A stretch of 64,000 nt of DNA from Yoonia sp. (GCA_029252195.1 JAQXBV010000028.1:16056-80055), one strand, 5' to 3'. Counted from the stretch's first letter, positions 1 to 8,963 are shown. Program-made: numbers and translations. Notes: generated from the sequence alone by a model not told the origin.

Positions 1-49
1 GGAAAACCACACATGCGTTAAGGCTAACTGTGCGATATTTCACACACCC

Positions 50-1279
50 TTATGCAGGCCTAAAATCCTCTGCGCGCAAGCCATGTCGCGCGAGCTTGTC
101 ATAAAACGTCTTGCGCGGAAGTTGCAAATCTTGCGCCGTATCCCCTGCCCGCCCGTCGTGACGCTGCAACGCGGCAATCAGCAAGGACCGCTCGACTTGC
201 GCCATTTGCTCGGCCAAGCCCCGCCCCTTATCCTCAACCTCATCCCCCAGACCCATGGCAAAGCGCATCGCCGCATTCATCAAGGCCCGCGCATTACCTG
301 GCCAGTCTTGCGCCATCAGCCCTGCAATGACCTGCGCGCCAATCTCTGGCTGTGGCAAGTTGGCCTGTTCGCAGGCCTGCGCCACATAGTGATGAAACAA
401 CACCGGAATGTCCTCGCTGCGTTCACGCAAGGGCGGAATGCGCACGGACATGACCTCGAAATGATAGAAAAGGTCCTCATGAAAACGGCCCGCCGCAACA
501 TCTTCTTCAAGGTCTTTGGTCGCGCCTGCCAAAAGCCGCAGATTCAAGCCTTCTTCGATCTTTGCCAAAAGGGCCACTTGCACGTCGACGGGTAAACGAC
601 TGACCTCATCAAGATAGAGCGTACCGCCCTCGGCGGCCTGTATGACGCTGTCCAGCCCTGCAAGATCAAGCAGCCCCGCCGCTTGTTTAACAAAGGGACG
701 GGTGGCAGTCTCGGAAAGCAAATGGATCACTTCGGCGACCTTGGACGTACCTGATCCGCGCTCGCCCGTGATCAGGGCATCGGTGCCTGCGCGGGCAATC
801 TGGCGCAGACGGGCGCGCAGCTCGCGGACCAAGGCAGAGTTGCCAAAAAGCATCCGCTCGGCCGCATCCCCTTTCTCGACCACGCGGGCCAAGCGGCGGT
901 TTTCCAGTACCAGCGCACGGGCCTTTGCCGCGCGCGTGATGACCGCCAAAAACGGCTTCGGGCCGCAAGGCTTCTCAAGAAAATCATAGGCGCCTTTGCT
1001 CATCGCCTTCACAGCCATCGGAATGTCGCCCTCTCCCGTCAGCAAAATGACCGGCAGATCAGGATCGACGGCATGGGCATGATCAAGCAGGTAAAACCCG
1101 TCACGGCCCGGCATGCGAATATCAGTCACAACCACACCGTCGAAATCTTGGGTCAGCCAGTCCTTTGCCGCCACAAAAGACCCGGCCAAAACAGGCTCCA
1201 GCCCAGCAAACTCCAGCGTCTGCCCTAAGGCCTCGCGGATCGCGGGATCGTCGTCGACGAGCAAAACACGGGTTGTCAC
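50..1279 (-). CDS. dctD: NtrC/DctD-type response regulator, divergent (no GAFTGA loop)
   Basis: 409-residue response regulator with three parts: a receiver domain (about 1-120, acidic pair D10/D11, phospho-acceptor D53 in VTDIRMPG, T81, K103), an AAA+ domain (about 145-335) and a C-terminal Fis-like helix-turn-helix (about 360-405). Walker B is present (GGTLYLDEV, 218-226), as are the sensor stretches GRFHEDL and PPLRERSEDIP. Two expected features are missing. The Walker A stretch reads TGERGSGTSK, so the usual lysine position is threonine. The roughly 30-residue segment carrying the GAFTGA sigma-54 contact loop is absent between PFVKQAAG and the AAEGGTLYLDE strand. The gene overlaps the upstream kinase by ATGA, so the two form one operon. 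A C4-dicarboxylate role is inferred from family resemblance only; no dctPQM transporter is in the window. Confidence 0.85.
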   Translation of the reverse strand: MTTRVLLVDDDPAIREALGQTLEFAGLEPVLAGSFVAAKDWLTQDFDGVVVTDIRMPGRDGFYLLDHAHAVDPDLPVILLTGEGDIPMAVKAMSKGAYDFLEKPCGPKPFLAVITRAAKARALVLENRRLARVVEKGDAAERMLFGNSALVRELRARLRQIARAGTDALITGERGSGTSKVAEVIHLLSETATRPFVKQAAGLLDLAGLDSVIQAAEGGTLYLDEVSRLPVDVQVALLAKIEEGLNLRLLAGATKDLEEDVAAGRFHEDLFYHFEVMSVRIPPLRERSEDIPVLFHHYVAQACEQANLPQPEIGAQVIAGLMAQDWPGNARALMNAAMRFAMGLGDEVEDKGRGLAEQMAQVERSLLIAALQRHDGRAGDTAQDLQLPRKTFYDKLARHGLRAEDFRPA

Positions 1280-3003
1280 GCGGGTCTCTCCTGCGCAGAA
1301 GGGATCAATTCGACGGTGAATATAGCACCGCCTTCCGCGAGATTGCGACCTCGAATTGCGCCGCCAAAGCTTTGCACAAGCCCATAAGAAATACTCAGGC
1401 CAAGCCCCATCCCCTCGGCAGCACCCACGGCCTTGGTCGAATAAAACGGATCAAAAATCTTTTCCGGCTCTTTGATCCCCGGCCCTGTATCTCGCACAGA
1501 AATTGTCGTTTTTTCAGTGCCTTGCACCACGTCTATGGTCAATACTTTTGGATCCGAGGCAGCCATAGCATCTATCGCATTGGCCGCCAGATTGAGCACA
1601 ACCTGCTGCAAACGAACCTCGCCACCGCGCACGATCACATCACTCGGGCGCATCCATTCAACCGCAACACCCGCCTCGGCAATCTTTGGCCCCAAAAGCT
1701 CGAGCACCGCATCCACCACCTTGCCAATATCCACGTTTGTGAAAGGCTCGACCTCTTGGCGGGAAAAGGCACGCAGGTTGCGAATGATGCGGCCCATCCG
1801 ATGCGCAAGCTCGGAAATACGGCCGAGGTTCTGCGCTGCCACATCCGTATTGCCGCGCTCCAGAAACCCGACCCCGTTTTCGGCAAACGACTGGATCGCC
1901 ATAAGCGGCTGGTTAAGTTCATGACTGATCCCCGCCGACATCTGGCCCAAGGCCGACAGCTTTCCAGCCTGCACCAGATCGGCCTGCGCTTTGGTCAATT
2001 GGGCCTCTGCGGCGCGGCGCTCGGCCACTTCGCGGCGCAAATCCGTGTTCGCCTCCAGCAATTGTGCCGTACGGCTTTTGACGCGGGTTTCAAGTTTGGC
2101 ATTGGCCTCTGACAAGGTGCGCCTGCGCTGCGTGGCCAAAAACAGGATCGCGCCAAAGGCAAGGCAAAGCGCGCCCACCGCCGCCGCTTGCAAGAACGCC
2201 AACTGGCGGGCAGGCGCAGTGTCGATCATGATCTCGCCGCGCATCGCGATGACAGGCAGCTCTTGGGTCAGATGCAGCGCCTGTCGCGGCAAATAGCGCC
2301 CGCCGTCGACGTGCCAGACATCAAATTCGCGCACCTGACGTGCGTCGTAGCCCACAAAGGACCCTTCCAGCACCGAGGACAAAACCATTTCCGAGCGCGA
2401 CGCGACAAAAACAACGCCGTCCGCATCCGTGAAAAACAAAACCGCCGCACCAGCGCGCCAGACAACCTCGACCGCCTCGACGCCTGCGGCCACCAGTACG
2501 GCCCCGATCACAGGCCCGTTTTCGGCAAAGACAGGGGCCGCGAAAACAAACATGCGCTCGCCCGACCCCGCCCGCAGCATATGGTCCACACCCAAGGCGC
2601 CATCAAGGGCACGCTCAAAATGCGCACGGCCCTGCAATGACGCACGGTCCGCCCCCAAAGTGGCGGCCAATATCTGGCCTGACGCATCCAAGAGCGCAAT
2701 TTCCAACGCCCCCGTTTTATCCGCAATGCGTTGTAAGACGGGCTCAACTGCTGTGGGATCATCTAATTTGTGCAAGACGTCCAGCACAAGCGGATGGTCG
2801 GCTGTCAACACGGCCAACTCGCGAAACCGCGCGAGTTCGCCCACCAAACTGTCTGCAGCCAAAGCCAGATCCGACTCGGCCCGCTTATCCAGTTGCGCAA
2901 GGCCCGCGCCGAAACCGTAAAACCAGACGCCCATGACCAATACGGCGATGCTCACCAGATAGGCGATAATTCCGATCAAACTGTTCCGGTAGGTGGCTGT
3001 CAT
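1276..3003 (-). CDS. dctB: DctB-like membrane sensor histidine kinase
   Basis: 575-residue sensor kinase. From the chosen ATG at 3003, a first membrane helix lies at about 9-29, followed by a periplasmic double-PAS-like sensor region, a second helix at about 268-290, and a long charged coiled coil (about 296-345) leading to the H-box GQMSAGISHELNQP with the phosphorylated histidine near 361. The N-box (NLAANAIDAM), the G1 box (DTGPGI) and the G2 box (GMGLGLSIS) follow. This is the DctB layout. The ORF is open further upstream to 3108, but that would run into the divergent P450 gene starting at 3064, so 3003 is preferred. It is co-transcribed with the response regulator (ATGA overlap). Substrate specificity is not proven. 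Confidence 0.85.
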   Translation of the reverse strand: MTATYRNSLIGIIAYLVSIAVLVMGVWFYGFGAGLAQLDKRAESDLALAADSLVGELARFRELAVLTADHPLVLDVLHKLDDPTAVEPVLQRIADKTGALEIALLDASGQILAATLGADRASLQGRAHFERALDGALGVDHMLRAGSGERMFVFAAPVFAENGPVIGAVLVAAGVEAVEVVWRAGAAVLFFTDADGVVFVASRSEMVLSSVLEGSFVGYDARQVREFDVWHVDGGRYLPRQALHLTQELPVIAMRGEIMIDTAPARQLAFLQAAAVGALCLAFGAILFLATQRRRTLSEANAKLETRVKSRTAQLLEANTDLRREVAERRAAEAQLTKAQADLVQAGKLSALGQMSAGISHELNQPLMAIQSFAENGVGFLERGNTDVAAQNLGRISELAHRMGRIIRNLRAFSRQEVEPFTNVDIGKVVDAVLELLGPKIAEAGVAVEWMRPSDVIVRGGEVRLQQVVLNLAANAIDAMAASDPKVLTIDVVQGTEKTTISVRDTGPGIKEPEKIFDPFYSTKAVGAAEGMGLGLSISYGLVQSFGGAIRGRNLAEGGAIFTVELIPSAQERPA

Positions 3004-3063
3004 GGGGGTAAGTTTAGCTGCGACATCTTGCATTGACCAGCGAGGCTCGCCAAAGATTGCGCC

Positions 3064-4227
3064 ATGGACCATTTCGCGCAAAACCCCAAAGACCCCGTCT
3101 TCGTGCAAGACCCCTACCCGTTTTACGAGCGGTGCCGCACCGCTGGTGACCTGTTCTTTTGGGACGATTATCTAATGGCCTGTACGGTCAGCTATGCGGC
3201 CACTCAAGCTGCGCTGCGCGACAAACGCATGGGCCGCGAATGCCCGCCCGAATTTGCGCCAACCATTCCAGAGGCGCTCGCCCCATTTTACGCCATCGAG
3301 TCAAACTCGATGCTTGAGCTGGAACCACCGCGCCACACCCGCTTGCGCAGTCTTGTGCTGCGCGCCTTCACCAGCCGCACGATTGCCGCCCTCGCGCCCG
3401 ATATCGCGGACCTGTGCAACAACGCCATCGACGCTTTCCCGTCCGCGCCCTTTGATCTGCTGACCGCCTATGCGCAGCCTGTGCCAGTGCGCATTATCTC
3501 CCGCCTCTTGAGCGTTCCCGAATCCAATAGCGACGATCTTTTGCGCTGGTCCAACGCCATGGTCGCCATGTATCAGGCCCGCCGCACGCCCCAGATCGAG
3601 GCCGATGCCGTCGCCGCAACAAAGGCCTTTAGCGCCTATATTCGTGATTACATCGGACACAAACGTAAAAATCCAGGCAATGACCTCATTTCAACTCTTA
3701 TTGCGGCCAATGAAGCGGGCGATAAGCTGACCGAAGACGAGCTCATAACCACCTGTATTTTGCTCCTCAATGCAGGTCACGAGGCCACCGTGCACACCCT
3801 TGGCAATGGCGTGAAGACCCTGCTGGAAATCGGGCACAGGACCATCTCGCCTTTGGTCGTCGAAGAGGTCATTCGCCACGACCCGCCGCTGCATATGTTC
3901 ACCCGCTATGTCTATGAGGATATGGAGTTTTACGGCCACGCTCTCAAGCGCGGGGACCAGATCGGCTGTCTTCTCGCAGCCGCCAATCGCGACCCTGCGG
4001 CCTATGCCAACCCGACGCGGTTCGACCCAGCGCGCGACGGGCCGAAGAACGCCAGTTTCGGCGGCGGCATCCACTTTTGCGTGGGCGCCCCTCTGGCGCG
4101 ACTGGAGCTGCAAATCGCACTTGAAACGCTCTTCACCCGCCGCCCAGACTTGCGCCTCTCAACGCCGCCAAAATACGCCGACGTTTACCATTTCCACGGG
4201 TTAGAGCGGCTCATGGTGCAGGTCTAA
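3064..4227 (+). CDS. cytochrome P450
   Basis: 387-residue soluble bacterial class I P450. Diagnostic motifs are present: the I-helix oxygen-activation motif AGHEAT at 237-242, the K-helix E-x-x-R (E268, R271), and the heme loop FGGGIHFCVGAPLAR with the axial cysteine at 339. There is no membrane anchor and no fused reductase, so it must take electrons from a separate ferredoxin/reductase pair. The ATG at 3064 gives a normal length for the family. It is divergent from the dctB-like kinase with 60 bp between starts and converges on the Lrp gene. The substrate cannot be read from the sequence. Confidence 0.93.
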   Translation: MDHFAQNPKDPVFVQDPYPFYERCRTAGDLFFWDDYLMACTVSYAATQAALRDKRMGRECPPEFAPTIPEALAPFYAIESNSMLELEPPRHTRLRSLVLRAFTSRTIAALAPDIADLCNNAIDAFPSAPFDLLTAYAQPVPVRIISRLLSVPESNSDDLLRWSNAMVAMYQARRTPQIEADAVAATKAFSAYIRDYIGHKRKNPGNDLISTLIAANEAGDKLTEDELITTCILLLNAGHEATVHTLGNGVKTLLEIGHRTISPLVVEEVIRHDPPLHMFTRYVYEDMEFYGHALKRGDQIGCLLAAANRDPAAYANPTRFDPARDGPKNASFGGGIHFCVGAPLARLELQIALETLFTRRPDLRLSTPPKYADVYHFHGLERLMVQV

Positions 4228-4237
4228 ATCGCCAAAT

Positions 4238-4699
4238 CTAAATCGGTAATGCAATCGTCGATTTGATCTCTTCCATCGAGAGCAAAGCCGTCACGTTGAA
4301 CACCTTCACTTCTGAAATCAGCGCCTGATAGAACGTGTCATAAGCCTGCGCATTCTGCACCCGCACCTTGAGGATATAGTCGATATCCCCCGCCAATCGG
4401 TGCGCCTCTTGCACTTCGGCCCGCGCCATCAAGGCTGCCAAAAACCGCTCTTGCCAGTCTTTGTCATGCTCGGACGTGCGGATCAGCACAAAGAAGCAAG
4501 CCTCAAATCCGAGTGCATCGGCATCCAGCATCACTGTCTGTTGGCCAATGATCCCCGCCTCGCGCATTTTGCGAATCCGGTTCCATACAGGCGTCTTACT
4601 TGACCCCACGACGCGCGCGATTTCGTCCAAAGATTGCGCCGCATCGGCCTGCATCGCCCGTAAAATCTTCCGATCCATCTCGTCTATCCGCACCGACAT
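4238..4699 (-). CDS. Lrp/AsnC family transcriptional regulator
   Basis: 153-residue Lrp/AsnC protein. The N-terminal winged helix-turn-helix (about 1-60; DRKILRAMQADAAQSLDEIARVVG, here split for description, then the recognition helix around SSKTPVWNRIRKM) is followed by a C-terminal ligand-sensing RAM domain (about 65-150). The length is typical. It is divergently transcribed from the sulfite-reduction operon, and the shared intergenic region (4700-4837) holds two ACATATGT palindromes 42 bp apart. It is therefore a plausible local regulator of that operon, perhaps sensing a sulfur amino acid. This is inferred from position only. Confidence 0.92.
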   Translation of the reverse strand: MSVRIDEMDRKILRAMQADAAQSLDEIARVVGSSKTPVWNRIRKMREAGIIGQQTVMLDADALGFEACFFVLIRTSEHDKDWQERFLAALMARAEVQEAHRLAGDIDYILKVRVQNAQAYDTFYQALISEVKVFNVTALLSMEEIKSTIALPI

Positions 4700-4752
4700 T
4701 CTATTTTCCCCGTTCCTTTGGAAGAATCATACTGATTTGCACAGCTAGCCAA

Positions 4753-4818
4753 ACATATGTCCTTACCTAACCCCGATAGCCTGCCAAATCCAGAACATAT
4801 GTTCTATATTGAGGTAAG
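4753..4818. promoter_or_regulatory. paired palindromic operator candidates between lrp and the cys operon
   Basis: ACATATGT occurs at 4753-4760 and again inside the perfect 12-bp palindrome GAACATATGTTC at 4793-4804. Centre-to-centre spacing is 42 bp, about four helical turns. TTACCT just after the first site (4763-4768) and AGGTAA near 4812-4817 form an outer inverted pair. This symmetry lies exactly between divergent promoters, so it suits a dimeric or octameric regulator such as the adjacent Lrp-family protein. The binding protein is inferred. Confidence 0.5.
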
Positions 4819-4837
4819 AATTTAGAGGAGACGGACT

Positions 4838-5878
4838 ATGAAGCACTTTCCAATCTTTCTTGCGGTCGAAAACAAGCGCATCGTTTTGTCAGGCGGCGGC
4901 GACGCGGCCCTTGCGAAATTGCGCCTTTTGATGAAGACGGAAGCCAAGATCTGTGTCTTCACCGAAAACGCCGCCCCCGAAATCCATTTCTGGGCTGCCG
5001 ACGGCAAGCTGACCCTCACCCAACGCGCCCTGACGCCAGGCGACGTGACAGGCGCGGTCCTTTTCTATGCCGCCGATGAGGACGCTGTTGAGGACGCCCG
5101 CACCGCCGCCATCGCCGAAACCGAGGGCGCGCTCGTGAACATCGTTGATAACCTCGCCGACAGCGCCTTCATCACCCCCGCCATCGTTGACCGCGACCCT
5201 GTGACCGTAGCCATCGGCACCGAAGGCGCCGCCCCCGTCCTCGCCCGCGCCATCAAGGCTGATCTGGAAGAGGCTCTGCCCGCCGCGCTCGGCATTCTTG
5301 CGAAAACCGGCAAGTCCTTCCGCCACGCCGTTGACGTGCTGCCCATGGGCTCAAAACGCCGCGCCTTCTGGTCGGAATTCTATTTCAGCGCAGGCCCCGC
5401 AGCATTGGACGCCCACGGCGAAGCGGGTATCCATCCCGGCCTCGAAGCACTCCTCGACAAACACATCATGACCGCCCCCAAGGCTGGCCATGTCGATTTC
5501 GTAGGTTCCGGCACGGGCGACGCGGAGCTCCTGACGCTGAAGGCCCGCAAGGCCATCGACAAGGCTGACGTCATCATCCACGACGACCGCGTGACGGTTG
5601 AGGTTCTGGAATTGGCCCGCCGCGAGGCCACCATCATCGACGCAGGGTCCGACGACGCGGCAGCCTTGGTGATCGCCCATGTTGCTACAGGAGCGCATGT
5701 CGTGCGCCTCAAGCATGGCGACGGCCGCGTCAACGCCGAGGCAGCAACCATTCTCGCGGCGGGCGTATCGACTGCCTTTATCGCAGGCATTTGCGCGCCA
5801 GATGCGGCACAAATCATTCCATTCCCAGTCCAGACGCGCAATTTCGCATCCCCATTTCTCGCTTCGGAGGCCATCTGA
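4838..5878 (+). CDS. cysG: siroheme synthase-like protein: precorrin-2 dehydrogenase domain plus shortened methyltransferase domain
   Basis: 346 residues against about 460 for full CysG. Residues 1-150 match the NAD-dependent precorrin-2 dehydrogenase/sirohydrochlorin ferrochelatase domain (PIFLAVENKRIVLSGGG nucleotide-binding start; NIVDNLADSAFITPAIVDRDPV; the GAAPVLARAIK segment). From about 218 a uroporphyrinogen-III methyltransferase-like domain starts normally (VGSGTGDAELLTLKA), but the SAM-binding GDPxxFGRG motif is replaced by HGDGRVNAEA and the protein stops at 346, lacking the C-terminal half. It probably supplies oxidation/chelation for siroheme and relies on a separate SUMT for methylation. 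It is first in the operon, with an AGAGGAG ribosome-binding site before the ATG, and overlaps the next gene by one base (TGATG). Confidence 0.85.
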   Translation: MKHFPIFLAVENKRIVLSGGGDAALAKLRLLMKTEAKICVFTENAAPEIHFWAADGKLTLTQRALTPGDVTGAVLFYAADEDAVEDARTAAIAETEGALVNIVDNLADSAFITPAIVDRDPVTVAIGTEGAAPVLARAIKADLEEALPAALGILAKTGKSFRHAVDVLPMGSKRRAFWSEFYFSAGPAALDAHGEAGIHPGLEALLDKHIMTAPKAGHVDFVGSGTGDAELLTLKARKAIDKADVIIHDDRVTVEVLELARREATIIDAGSDDAAALVIAHVATGAHVVRLKHGDGRVNAEAATILAAGVSTAFIAGICAPDAAQIIPFPVQTRNFASPFLASEAI

Positions 5879-6174
5879 TGTCCCGTACTTTTACACCCAA
5901 GGTCATCACGGCTAACGCCCTTCTTGAAGGCGACGCGATCTGGTTTACCGAAGACGACACATGGACCCGCAACATCGCAGAGGCCGAGTTGATCACCGAT
6001 GAGGCCCACGGCGACCTCCGCTTGCTTGAAGCGAAAGCGGACCAAGGCATCGTGGTTGGCGTCTACCTCGCGGAGGCAAAGCCGACAGACAAAGGCCCCG
6101 CGCCGACCCACTTTCGCGAGGCCTTCCGGACCCGCGGTCCATCCAACTACGCACACGGCAAGCAAGAGGTTTAA
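5878..6174 (+). CDS. DUF2849 family protein
   Basis: 98-residue protein beginning MSRTFTPKVITANALLEGD, matching the small DUF2849 family found between cysG and cysI in many alphaproteobacteria. The start is fixed by the TGATG junction with the preceding gene and by homology of the N-terminus. No catalytic motif is visible. Its fixed position next to the siroheme-dependent sulfite reductase suggests an accessory role in sulfite reduction, which remains inference. Confidence 0.88.
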   Translation: MSRTFTPKVITANALLEGDAIWFTEDDTWTRNIAEAELITDEAHGDLRLLEAKADQGIVVGVYLAEAKPTDKGPAPTHFREAFRTRGPSNYAHGKQEV

Positions 6175-6176
6175 TC

Positions 6177-7847
6177 ATGTATGTTTACAATGACTTCGAC
6201 GAGGGCTTTGTCCGCGAGCGCGTCGCCCAATTTCGCGCCCAAGTCGAACGCCGCATCGACGGTTCGCTGACCGAGGACGAGTTCAAACCCTTTCGCCTGA
6301 TGAACGGTCTTTACCTGCAATTACACGCCTACATGCTACGCGTCGCTGTCCCTTACGGCACACTCAATTCCGCGCAAATGACCCAGCTTGCCCACCTCGC
6401 CGACACCTATGACAAGGGCTACGGCCACTTCACCACACGCCAGAACATCCAGTACAACTGGCCCGAACTCCGCGATGTGCCTGACATGCTGTCAGACCTC
6501 GCTGACGTCGGCATGCACGCGATCCAGACCTCTGGTAACACGATCCGCAACGTGACCGCCGATCATTTCGCAGGCGCTGCAAAAGACGAGGTCGAAGATC
6601 CGCGCCCCATCGCCGAACTCTTGCGCCAATGGTCCACCGATCACCCCGAATTCCAAGGTCTGCCGCGCAAATTCAAGATCGCCGTGACAGGATGTGAAGC
6701 CGACCGCGCCGTGATCCGCGCCCATGACATCGGTATCCAAGTTGTGCGCAACAAAGCTGGCGAAATCGGTTACAAAGTTATCGTTGGCGGCGGTCTTGGC
6801 CGCACACCGATGATTGGCAAGGTGCTCAATGACTTCGTCTCAAAGGCCGATTTGCTACCCTATTGCGAGGCCATTGTGAGCGTCTATAACCTGCTAGGTC
6901 GGCGCGATAACAAATATAAAGCACGCATCAAAATCACGCTGCACGAGAACGGGATTGAGAAAATCCAAGACTTAGTGAATGCACGTTTCGAACAGATTCA
7001 GCCCGTTTTTGCCGGTGTTGATCCCCAATGCCTTGCAGAAATCGAACATGCATTTGCTCCGCCCCTGTTCAAGACAGCCTCAACAGACGGCTATGAGGCC
7101 GCACGCCTCGCAAACCCCGCCTTCCGTTCTTGGACCGACACAAACCTCGCTGACCACCGCGCGGACGACTATGCCATTGTGTCGATCTCGATCAAAAAGC
7201 AAGGCGCCACTCCGGGCGACGCGACCTCCGAGCAAATGCGCGTCATGGCGGACCTTGCAGCCAAATACGGCCACGACGAGTTGCGCATCAGCCACGAGCA
7301 AAACGTGATCCTGCCGCATGTCCACAAGTCCGACCTTCACGCAATCTACACCGCCCTGCGCGACGTAGACCTAGCCACTGCAAACATCGGCCTGATCAGC
7401 GACATCATCGCCTGCCCCGGCATGGATTATTGCGCGCTGGCCACCGCCCGCTCGATCCCCGTCGCCCAAGAGATTGCCACCCGTTTCGATGAACTCAAAC
7501 TGGAGCATGAAATCGGGGCCCTCAAGATCAAAATCTCGGGCTGCATCAATGCCTGCGGCCACCACCATGTCGGCCACATCGGCATTCTGGGGCTGGATCG
7601 CGCTGGCGTCGAGAACTACCAGATCACCCTTGGAGGCGACGGCACAGAGACAACAACAATCGGCGAGCGCGCAGGCCCCGGCTTTGGCGCCGACGAAATT
7701 GTGCCCGCCATTGAGCGGCTCGTTCTGGGTTATCTTGATCTGCGAATGTGTAAGGAAGAAACTTTCCTGCATGCGTATCGCCGCCTTGGCGCGGCGCCAT
7801 TCAAAGACATTCTCTACCCAGAAAAGGCGCAGAAAAATGCCGCGTAA
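6177..7847 (+). CDS. cysI: assimilatory nitrite/sulfite reductase hemoprotein
   Basis: 556-residue siroheme/4Fe-4S reductase that reduces sulfite to sulfide with six electrons. Two ferredoxin-like halves and the siroheme domains are present. Substrate-site arginine/lysine motifs include YGHFTTRQNIQYNW and GNTIRNVTADHF. The cluster/siroheme ligands are the CX5C pair C413/C419 and the CX3C pair C456/C460 (GCINACGHHH). Electrons probably come from ferredoxin or the FNR-type reductase encoded downstream, because there is no flavoprotein partner. Its 3' end overlaps cysH by 11 bases. Confidence 0.93.
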   Translation: MYVYNDFDEGFVRERVAQFRAQVERRIDGSLTEDEFKPFRLMNGLYLQLHAYMLRVAVPYGTLNSAQMTQLAHLADTYDKGYGHFTTRQNIQYNWPELRDVPDMLSDLADVGMHAIQTSGNTIRNVTADHFAGAAKDEVEDPRPIAELLRQWSTDHPEFQGLPRKFKIAVTGCEADRAVIRAHDIGIQVVRNKAGEIGYKVIVGGGLGRTPMIGKVLNDFVSKADLLPYCEAIVSVYNLLGRRDNKYKARIKITLHENGIEKIQDLVNARFEQIQPVFAGVDPQCLAEIEHAFAPPLFKTASTDGYEAARLANPAFRSWTDTNLADHRADDYAIVSISIKKQGATPGDATSEQMRVMADLAAKYGHDELRISHEQNVILPHVHKSDLHAIYTALRDVDLATANIGLISDIIACPGMDYCALATARSIPVAQEIATRFDELKLEHEIGALKIKISGCINACGHHHVGHIGILGLDRAGVENYQITLGGDGTETTTIGERAGPGFGADEIVPAIERLVLGYLDLRMCKEETFLHAYRRLGAAPFKDILYPEKAQKNAA

Positions 7848-8556
7848 AGAACTCGCCGAACGCCGCAACCTGTTGCACCGCAAATCTGACGCGCAAACCA
7901 TTCTGCGCCACGCCCTTGATGACCTGCACATCGGCCCCGTGGCCGTTGTTTCCAGCTTTGGCGCGGAAAGCGTCGTGTTGTTGCACATGGTCTCAGAGAT
8001 CGACAAAAATGCGCCTGTGGTTTTTATCGACACCGAAATGCTCTTCGATGAAACCCTGAAATATCAAAAGGATGTTGCGATCAAGCTTGAGCTCACGGAT
8101 ATCCGCGTTATCACGCCAAACCGTGACGCGATGCTGAAAAACGACGTGGACGGTCTGCTGCATCAAGCCGATACCGACGCCTGCTGCCACCTGCGCAAGG
8201 TCAAGCCACTCGAAGATGCTTTGGCGGAGTTTGGTGGCTGGATCACAGGCCGCAAGCGGTTCCAATCTGGCAGCCGCGCGGATATTCCGCACTTTGAGAA
8301 AGACGCCCGCAAGATCAAGATCAACCCGCTGGCGACATGGAGCCGCGACGATATTGCCGCCTATATCACCAAGCACAAGCTGCCGCGTCACCCGCTTGTC
8401 GCGAAGGGCTATCCGTCCATCGGCTGCATGCCCTGCACGACCCGCGTGAGCGCGCATGAAGACCCGCGCGCGGGGCGTTGGCAAGGTCAGGACAAAACCG
8501 AATGCGGCATTCATTTTCAGGACGGCAAGATCGTCAAACAAGGAGTCGCCGCATGA
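7837..8556 (+). CDS. cysH: adenylyl-sulfate (APS) reductase, thioredoxin-dependent
   Basis: 239-residue PAPS/APS reductase family protein. It carries the vicinal cysteine pair C116/C117 and C197-x-x-C200, the four ligands of the 4Fe-4S cluster that marks the APS-using type rather than the E. coli PAPS type, plus the P-loop-like SSFGAES segment and the C-terminal ECGIHF catalytic cysteine motif. It makes sulfite for CysI. The ATG at 7837 overlaps the end of cysI. The open frame upstream is only a reading through cysI. Confidence 0.93.
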   Translation: MPRKELAERRNLLHRKSDAQTILRHALDDLHIGPVAVVSSFGAESVVLLHMVSEIDKNAPVVFIDTEMLFDETLKYQKDVAIKLELTDIRVITPNRDAMLKNDVDGLLHQADTDACCHLRKVKPLEDALAEFGGWITGRKRFQSGSRADIPHFEKDARKIKINPLATWSRDDIAAYITKHKLPRHPLVAKGYPSIGCMPCTTRVSAHEDPRAGRWQGQDKTECGIHFQDGKIVKQGVAA

Positions 8557-8963
8557 GCGTGATTGTCACCGATAAAGGGTTTGCCGCCGACGATTGGGCG
8601 CATGGATTCCGGGCCGCCGACACCAGCCCGGCCAACGATTGCGCCTGCGCGGTTGATCTGTCCTCGGACACAGCACCTGATGCGCTGGATAAACACGTCA
8701 GCGCACCGATGATCCGTATCGACTTCCCAAGTTCAGCCGACGGGCGCGGCTTTACCCTTGCCGCGGTGCTACGCCGTGCAGGGTTCACGGGACGGTTGCG
8801 CGCGCGCGGCCATGTGCTCGCAGATCAATACGCGATGGCGCGGCGGTCCGGCTTTGACGAGGTCGAAATCGACGCCACCCTTGCCGCCCGCCAACACGAG
8901 GCCCAATGGCTTGCCCGTGCAAACTGGCAATCGCACAACTATCAGGCGAGACTTCGCGGCTAA
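8553..8963 (+). CDS. DUF934 family protein
   Basis: 136-residue DUF934 protein. It includes SSAdGRGFTLA-type sequence (SSADGRGFTLAAVLR), GRLRARGHVLADQY and the C-terminal ARANWQSHNYQARLRG, all typical of this small family that follows sulfite reductase and CysH in proteobacteria. The start is set by an ATGA overlap with cysH. It has no known enzymatic role; operon position implies a part in assimilatory sulfite reduction. Confidence 0.9.
   Translation: MSVIVTDKGFAADDWAHGFRAADTSPANDCACAVDLSSDTAPDALDKHVSAPMIRIDFPSSADGRGFTLAAVLRRAGFTGRLRARGHVLADQYAMARRSGFDEVEIDATLAARQHEAQWLARANWQSHNYQARLRG

Noticed and set aside
1165..2640. Long plus-strand open frames opposite the kinase gene
   Set aside because: They are antisense shadows of dctB. 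They have no recognisable protein domains, and the minus-strand frame carries complete kinase motifs.
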